Shown: in pieces, positions 62,201 through 64,000 of the stretch
Layout: every line of letters starts with the position of its first letter
How positions within the stretch are numbered: position 1 is the stretch's first letter
The notes under the pieces: generated by a model
The model's input: only the letters and a program-made list of their open reading frames with translations
Database searches by the model: none
What the model was told of the DNA's origin: nothing
Assembly: GCA_949752735.1 (NCBI GenBank)
Contig: OX457039.1
Location: 27,602,420 to 27,666,419 of the forward strand
Direction: 5' to 3'
Source of the DNA: Lumbricus terrestris
Lineage: Eukaryota; Annelida; Clitellata; Crassiclitellata; Lumbricidae
DNA: 64,000 bases
Program-made: the position numbers and the translations under genes

Positions 62201-62205
62201 CTCAT
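29064..62205 (-). CDS. CIP4/TOCA/FNBP1-family F-BAR-HR1-SH3 adaptor, complete 14-exon gene (539 aa)
   Basis: Exons, 5' to 3' on the minus strand: 62205-62182, 52248-52133, 49121-49077, 45727-45580, 41667-41605, 40672-40568, 39122-38994, 38313-38167, 37680-37501, 36835-36723, 35620-35488, 33868-33771, 30680-30508, 29209-29064. They sum to 1620 nt, every junction is GT-AG and the frame holds to one stop. Residues 1-275 are the F-BAR domain (MSWGTELW, DQFDNL, VKSYSPKKK, LPQIF, QDMDKRR, PIIAKCIEGM). A basic linker KPKKRAGLLGIF lies near 304-315. HR1 is near 322-405 (EDFSHLPPIQQKKQL). PIPSPPP and an acidic EGFSDDEF precede the SH3 at about 484-537 (ALYAYDG, GDGWTQV, GYVPTSYI). Known family role: the F-BAR dimer bends membranes, HR1 binds GTP-Cdc42, and SH3 recruits N-WASP/WAVE and dynamin in endocytosis and protrusion. 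Length matches the roughly 545-residue vertebrate members. This is probably a single ancestral orthologue of TRIP10/FNBP1/FNBP1L, so no paralogue symbol is given. Confidence 0.95.
29462..29672 (-). mobile_element. tRNA-derived SINE with GCGCT-type LINE tail
   Basis: Minus-strand head GCGCGGTGGTGTAGTGGGTA (box A) and CTGGTTTGAATCC (box B). The 3' end reads GGGAGCGCTTCTGGGTAGT then CTTGAAGGGGCACTATAAC. It lies in intron 13 of the CIP4-like gene. Confidence 0.8.
29800..30276 (-). mobile_element. RTE-like LINE C-terminal fragment
   Basis: Open frame of about 150 codons with ACLRKIEGVTRRDQIRN, RRLRYFGHMVRM and QGRRRRGRLKKRW, the same C-terminal module as the element at 32.5 kb but diverged. The RT core is absent. 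A short ATGATGATGAT tail lies at the 3' end (near 29832-29842). It sits in intron 13 in the sense of the host gene. Confidence 0.8.
30508..30680 (-). CDS. CIP4-like exon 13 (proline/acidic linker, SH3 start)
   Basis: A Ser/Thr-rich segment, then PIPSPPPQTDNFEGFSDDEF and the first SH3 strand CTALYAYDG. It is entered by a split Thr codon and left by a split Gly codon at donor GTAGGT. Confidence 0.94.
31346..31397 (-). pseudogene. Ghost copy of part of CIP4-like exon 9
   Basis: 52 nt matching 37574-37625 with only three differences, in intron 12. One difference changes the Glu codon of FEDLSNPL to a stop, so it cannot serve as a coding exon in that frame. No exon-9 sequence continues on either side. 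Confidence 0.85.
31738..32151. mobile_element. T-rich hAT-like MITE (TIR CATAGWTGTAAAAAA)
   Basis: Flanks GTTTTAGC / GTTTTAAC (7 of 8). Ends are CATAGTTGTAAAAAAC and GTTTTTTACATCTATG. The interior repeats CGTTTTTTATTTTTCCC. It lies in intron 12 and is the longer of two copies. Confidence 0.88.
32474..33750 (+). mobile_element. RTE-like LINE, 5'-truncated with open reverse transcriptase ORF
   Basis: The insertion is flanked by a perfect 10-bp target duplication ATCATAGTAC (32464-32473 and 33751-33760). The open frame runs through the whole insert to TGA at 33741-33743, leaving only 7 bp of 3' sequence. It carries the RT core: FIDYSKAFDCIDH, GVRQGCILSPFLFNLYAE and the catalytic YADDTTLL. The C-terminal module has LYGCETWT, YFGHVMR and GRRRRGRPRKRWLDE, typical of RTE-type ORF2. 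The endonuclease end is missing, so it cannot move by itself. An intact frame and exact duplication suggest a recent insertion. Clade call is by eye. Confidence 0.85.
33771..33868 (-). CDS. CIP4-like exon 12 (end of HR1 and linker)
   Basis: NYLTEAEGRLQESGHTPNAS then a polar linker, leaving at phase 2 with donor GTAAGT. An RTE-like LINE sits in the downstream intron, starting about 20 nt from this donor. Confidence 0.92.
34189..34288 (+). repeat. 36-bp tandem repeat, about 2.8 copies
   Basis: ACCCTTTTCTATCACTGACA then TAGAAAGCTTGGTCAC, nearly identical copies at 34189, 34225 and 34261. Intron 11. Confidence 0.9.
34289..35487 (-). other. Intron 11, middle part
   Basis: No exon seen. It contains a near-palindromic CCCGGCGTTGCCCGGG at about 35048-35063, a motif seen in dispersed repeats of many animal genomes, followed by a C-rich stretch and ATT/AAT microsatellite. 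Confidence 0.5.
35488..35620 (-). CDS. CIP4-like exon 11 (HR1 second half)
   Basis: DGMVKMQDVYSSNTKLGNAA through EENGQVLDQLRQELNRYE. It is the second HR1 helix, in frame with exon 10 by a split Arg codon. The donor GTTTGA is non-consensus beyond GT. Confidence 0.93.
36723..36835 (-). CDS. CIP4-like exon 10 (HR1 first half)
   Basis: QDEPKEDFSHLPPIQQKKQL followed by LAKIDAIKNNIAKETSQ, leaving at phase 2 with donor GTGAGT. It is the first helix of the HR1 coiled coil that binds Cdc42 in this family. Confidence 0.93.
37501..37680 (-). CDS. CIP4-like exon 9 (F-BAR end and basic linker)
   Basis: 60 codons, DSQMVIDKFKTGFAPVLDVP, FEDLSNPLKN, then a Ser/Asn-rich linker and KPKKRAGLLGIFGGGQK. 52 nt of this exon are copied as a decayed fragment at 31346-31397. 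Confidence 0.94.
38167..38313 (-). CDS. CIP4-like exon 8 (F-BAR helix 4)
   Basis: 49 codons, QLQDMDKRRILKVQECIRNT through PIIAKCIEGM to VDSER, phase 0 on both sides. QDMDKRR and PIIAKCIEGM are diagnostic. The donor GTACAT is weak. Confidence 0.94.
38871..38944. mobile_element. 74-bp piggyBac-like micro-MITE
   Basis: TTAA on both sides; ends CACGTTGACCGC and GCGGCCAACGTG. The centre carries the palindrome GACGTGTATACACGTC. Intron 7. Confidence 0.75.
38994..39122 (-). CDS. CIP4-like exon 7 (F-BAR helix 3-4)
   Basis: 43 codons, FKQISISRQQMCEDSKKEYG through VHLPQIFQ, phase 0 on both sides. EDSKKEYG and LPQIF are family landmarks. The acceptor is CTTGCAG and the donor GTAAGG. Confidence 0.94.
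39257..39327. mobile_element. 71-bp piggyBac-like micro-MITE
   Basis: TTAA on both sides; ends TCCTTTACCCGTT and AACGGGTAAAGGG, with a second AACGGGTTT pair inside. Intron 6. Confidence 0.75.
40568..40672 (-). CDS. CIP4-like exon 6 (F-BAR helix 3)
   Basis: 35 codons, AKKAYEKAFREAEKAQEAF through SRAEVEK, phase 0 on both sides. It is the charged helix matching the KFERDCREAEKA region of vertebrate members. Confidence 0.93.
41605..41667 (-). CDS. CIP4-like exon 5 (F-BAR, 21 codons)
   Basis: LLQDAAKQDAIVQAQLSQLDK, phase 0 on both sides, between TTTCCAG and GTATTA. It fills the family position between the QERKK and AKKAYEK segments. Confidence 0.88.
41668..45579 (-). other. Intron 4 of the CIP4-like gene
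   Basis: It holds the T-rich hAT-like MITE at 41965-42142 and a TTAACCCTT-type element end near 44538. The remaining 3.4 kb is AT-rich, with short random ORFs only. Confidence 0.65.
41965..42142. mobile_element. T-rich hAT-like MITE, short copy
   Basis: Perfect 8-bp duplication AAAATAAC (41957-41964, 42143-42150). Ends match the 31.7-kb element, with TCGTTTTTTATTTTTCGC inside. 178 bp, in intron 4. Confidence 0.92.
45580..45727 (-). CDS. CIP4-like exon 4 (F-BAR helix 2)
   Basis: Codes for residues 62-111, from FTTSKGFETMVKELHDLAG to QALKQERKK. The donor GTTACG departs from the GTRAGT consensus, but the frame into exon 5 is exact. Confidence 0.92.
46135..46915. mobile_element. PIF/Harbinger-like nonautonomous element
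   Basis: Ends GGCCAGAAAAAAATAATG and, reverse, GGCCAAAAAAAATAATGCTG, extending through GTGTTTCCGGTAAC. TTA lies on both sides (46132-46134, 46916-46918), the usual Harbinger target. The interior is A/T-rich without an ORF. Intron 3. Confidence 0.8.
47602..48438. mobile_element. DNA element with TTTGCGC-rich inverted ends
   Basis: Ends GGGCCACCAGAAATTTGCGC and, reverse, GGCCCCCAGAAATTCGCG, with TA on both sides. Both ends carry many short copies of AAATTTGCGC (left to about 47680, right from about 48335). No ORF of note. Intron 3. Confidence 0.8.
49077..49121 (-). CDS. CIP4-like exon 3 (F-BAR, KKLVKSYSPKKKDED)
   Basis: A 45-nt exon between TTTTTGACAG and GTTAGT, entered at phase 2 and left at phase 2. 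It encodes the basic KLVKSYSPKKK segment that follows helix 1 in this family. Confidence 0.9.
49122..52132 (-). other. Intron 2 of the CIP4-like gene
   Basis: AT-rich with no coding signal. It holds a reversed SINE-tail fragment (GCGCTCCCGG core) at about 49725-49762. A LINE 3'-end-like segment with TTTA repeats and TCGGTAAGCATATA lies at about 51000-51120. Confidence 0.7.
52133..52248 (-). CDS. CIP4-like exon 2 (F-BAR helix 1)
   Basis: Codes for residues 9-46 plus two bases of codon 47. It starts DQFDNLSVYTQKGVDF after TTTTTCAG and ends at donor GTAAGT. The WDQF...GVDF...ERSSIENEYA pattern is the first F-BAR (FCH) helix. Two extra copies of its acceptor region lie just upstream (see findings). 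Confidence 0.95.
52236..52530 (-). repeat. Triplicated exon-2 acceptor region
   Basis: Three copies of a 125-140-bp unit that includes TTTTTCAGGACCAGTTTGAT: the real acceptor (52249), a copy at about 52361-52370 and a diverged copy at about 52503-52520. CTGCTTTGAT and TGTATATTTCTGAACAA also recur. Confidence 0.85.
54440..54560. repeat. AC and TA microsatellites
   Basis: CACACA at 54442-54456, then interrupted TA runs up to 54560. Intron 1. Confidence 0.85.
55925..56166. mobile_element. Partial hAT-like MITE (CAGGGCCGGATTAAG end)
   Basis: The right end is TTAATCCGGCCCTG, a common hAT MITE terminus. Inside, GACTAAAAAAGGTCATCAG and AACTAAAAAAGTCATCTAC match the GGTCATCA blocks of other MITEs here. 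The left end is rearranged. Confidence 0.6.
58922..59032 (+). mobile_element. SINE/LINE 3' tail copy (GAATGAAT tail)
   Basis: About 105 bp, including CAAAACTGTCC, TCGGGAGCGCTTCTGAGTAG and GAAGCGCTATATAAATTC, ending in AATG repeats. It is nearly identical to 62690-62793. Confidence 0.75.
59348..60736 (-). mobile_element. Jockey/CR1-superfamily LINE, 5'-truncated
   Basis: The open frame extends from about 60736 to 59596 (roughly 380 codons). It reads SDQYAFRPTGSTTAALISL, ALDFSKAFDMVRH, QGSGLGP, KYADDTYLLVP, then NLTLNQRKTQEM and the thumb region. The RT catalytic YADD is intact. Below 59596 is a 3' UTR that ends in ATAAG repeats on the plus strand (59356-59377), typical of LINE tails. No endonuclease is present. 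It lies in intron 1 of the CIP4-like gene, same strand. Confidence 0.85.
60955..61880. mobile_element. DNA transposon with 65-bp TIRs and internal GAAGCTGG array
   Basis: Perfect 8-bp duplication TAAGAAAC (60947-60954, 61881-61888). The TIRs start GGTAAACGTGTATTTTAGCG and stay similar for about 65 bp. The middle (about 61264-61620) holds about a dozen irregular copies of AAATAGAAGCTGGRTTGA. No transposase. TIR length and duplication size would fit a hAT- or Mutator-type element. Confidence 0.88.
62182..62205 (-). CDS. CIP4-like exon 1 (start codon, MSWGTELW)
   Basis: Eight codons from the ATG at 62205-62203, ending phase 0 at a strong donor GTAAGT. The peptide MSWGTELW matches the invariant start of CIP4/FNBP1 proteins, which fixes the start even though the exon is tiny and 9.9 kb from exon 2. 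Confidence 0.9.
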
Positions 62206-63227
62206 GATAATTCTGTGACTTTAACGCTAGAAACTAGACGACATGAATACCAAGAATAACCTCACAAAACACTGAAACGATGTCAAAATAGAACTCTCCT
62301 CTTACAGTAGTACACCATCGTGGTAAGCAAGGAATCAATATATTTAAGAGTAAAAATATGTAAGTAAGTAAGTAAGTATATACTTTATTGAACCGCCTGC
62401 AAACGCACTGCGGGAACAATGTACAAGAACAGAATAATTAATGCAAGTATACAATCAAGACAAATAGAAATATGCAATTCAATAAACACATTATACAACT
62501 ACATAATAAACATGTTGTGAACTATACAGGAGAGAACTGTAAATGTACATCCGGTGTGTTTGCTTTCCGCCAACAGATGTCGCCCCGCTTCAACGTTCTC
62601 GTCTGATACTAACTGCGGTGACTTCGTCGCCACAGGCAATCGTTTATTCTTCAAATTATGATTACTCTTCAACCTTTCTTCATATACTTTTTTTATTAAA
62701 CTCAAAACTGTCCTTTTTGCCGTGCTAGAGTCGGGAGCGCTTCTGAGTAGTCCTCTGAAGAAGCGCTATATAAATTCTTGAATGAATGAATGAATACATG
62801 TTGAACTGAGACCATAATATGTTATGCAAACAAAGTCTTATAGTCGGACAGAGAGCCACGATTCAGCTAGTCACACGACATTTTAATAGACTGATTAGTC
62901 ACGGCATTATAGTATAATAGGTCGATCGCTGATACAAGAATGATAATTATACAGAAACGATGAATAAAGTCAGAGTTTCATTTCGCTGCAATGACGCACA
63001 CTCACGCACAAGCGATCGATGAATAAGCCAAGCGTTTTCACGCTTTGAGCTCTCAACGTTGCCGTAAATCTCGTCTGTCGCCCCCTCGAATGCATGACCA
63101 CCGTAGCCCAACTGGCCCCAACAGAATTATTATTATGATGAGACTTGTGAGGCAGCAGCTGACAGAAACACAACAGACTGTGATCGGTCTTAGAAAAGGC
63201 TAATTTAACGTCGCGCTGATTTGCTGC
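62206..63227 (-). other. 5' flank of the CIP4-like gene
   Basis: The 5' UTR and promoter lie here or in more distant exons; I see no clear TATA box. Repeats include a LINE 3'-end-like segment with a TAAG tail (62362-62430) and a SINE/LINE tail (62690-62793). Confidence 0.5.
62690..62793 (+). mobile_element. SINE/LINE 3' tail copy (GAATGAAT tail)
   Basis: Near-identical to the copy at 58.9-59.0 kb. The head is absent in both, so the copies are 5'-truncated retroposons. Confidence 0.75.
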
Positions 63228-63235
63228 ATATAATA

Positions 63236-63379
63236 CATAGGCGCAACCACCCTATGGGACCCACGGGACGCGTCCCCAACTTTTGAGTGGTCCCCTAGCT
63301 TTATTATTATGGTCCCCCAACTTTTAGGACGTGGTTCATTATGGTCCCCCCCAACTTTTAGGACGTGATTGCGCCTATG
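63236..63379. mobile_element. 144-bp hAT-like MITE (TIR CATAGGCGCAA)
   Basis: Perfect 8-bp duplication ATATAATA (63228-63235, 63380-63387). Ends are CATAGGCGCAACCACCC and GTGATTGCGCCTATG. The interior repeats TGGTCCCCCAACTTTTAGGA. Confidence 0.9.
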
Positions 63380-63387
63380 ATATAATA

Positions 63388-63738
63388 ATAATATTCGTCT
63401 ATTCACATTCAATCTGACACACCGCAGAACGATTACAGGTACAAGTTATACGAAATACGGCAAGCTTCGCACGACACGCAGGTCGGCTACAACAGGCTCG
63501 GTAACTTAACACTAATGGCCTAAGTGTTGGAACGCTCATGATCCGGCCAAGCCAGGAGGCGATCTTATTTTCAGCAGATCCCGAGTCAAACAACGCAACA
63601 GCAAAGCGCCACTGGCAGCTAACAGAAAATTCAAATAAATTTTTTGCCCTGAGCAAGGCTTGAACCCGCGGGTCGCGATAATGACTCTCAGTTTATCGGC
63701 CAACGTTAACGCTCTCTCCACTGAGCTACGGACCCCCC
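63388..63738 (-). mobile_element. tRNA-derived SINE, copy 2
   Basis: Same family and orientation as the copy at 26.3-26.6 kb, with head TCCGTAGCTCAGTGGAGAG and box B GGGTTCAAGCC. It ends GTGTCAGATTGAATG with a short TATTATTAT tail that abuts the MITE at 63236-63379. Confidence 0.85.
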
Positions 63739-63816
63739 CAAGGCATATATCACATTGTTTGTGTTTAGATTTAGTAAACTGAAGCAGTTTGTTTTTAAAA
63801 TCACCCGCCTATGCAG

Positions 63817-64000
63817 GGATGGGCAAATTACAGGGCAGCATGTAATTCAATTACAAATTACCAATTACTGGAGAAAATGTAATTGAATTACAAATTACAA
63901 ATTACTTTTGACTCGGAGCCTCAAATTACAAATTACAAATTACGTAATTTCAATTACATAAATTACAAATTACTTTGAGGCTTAAAGCATAGGAATAAAT
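63817..64000. mobile_element. AATTAC-rich element cut by the window end
   Basis: Begins CAGGGATGGGCAAATTACAG, with many TGTAATTGAATTACAAATT units. It runs off the window. Confidence 0.6.

Overview
This is a repeat-rich nuclear window from an animal, most likely a marine invertebrate. The evidence is a 14-exon gene with GT-AG introns for an F-BAR/HR1/SH3 adaptor (CIP4/TOCA family, which I know from animals), CR1/L2-, Jockey- and RTE-like LINE remains, tRNA-derived SINEs, long microsatellites and many small DNA transposons. The species cannot be fixed from the sequence. No prokaryotic features, CRISPR arrays, rRNA genes or free tRNA genes were found.

Left third (1-18.9 kb). A three-exon minus-strand gene (6775 to 3156) encodes a predicted 532-residue secreted protein. 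It starts with a signal peptide and an acidic/amphipathic exon. A large exon follows, built of repeats that alternate Cys-x10/11-Cys loops with basic RNxFxGFRIQR-type motifs. It reads like a multi-copy peptide precursor or a secreted repeat protein and is the best candidate here for something undescribed. A weaker two-exon model lies at 7241-7733. Around these are hAT-like MITEs with 8-bp target duplications, foldback-like elements whose arms are made of short repeats (about 950-2325, 9789-10418, 15.24-18.37 kb), a perfect-hairpin TA-flanked element (13043-13815), a tRNA SINE with target duplication (8492-8709), satellites of 27, 39 and about 84 bp, and long GAT/GAC, CATA, CT and TA microsatellites.

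Middle (18.9-29 kb). Two decayed CR1/L2-like LINE tails (19.3-20.0 and 23.1-24.4 kb), a SINE (26.28-26.62 kb) and otherwise unassigned AT-rich sequence that may include a long 3' UTR or the 3' flank of the next gene.

Right (29-62.2 kb). The CIP4/TOCA-like gene runs on the minus strand from the start codon at 62205 to the stop at 29064. Its 14 exons join in frame to 539 codons plus stop. The introns hold an almost undamaged 5'-truncated RTE-like insertion, an RTE tail, a Jockey-like LINE, several MITEs, a ghost copy of part of exon 9 and a triplicated exon-2 acceptor. The 5' flank (62.2-64 kb) holds LINE and SINE tails, a MITE, a second full SINE and the start of an AATTAC-rich element cut by the window edge.

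The two main genes have no evident functional link. One product acts on the cytoplasmic face of membranes (curvature, Cdc42 and actin coupling); the other is predicted to be secreted.
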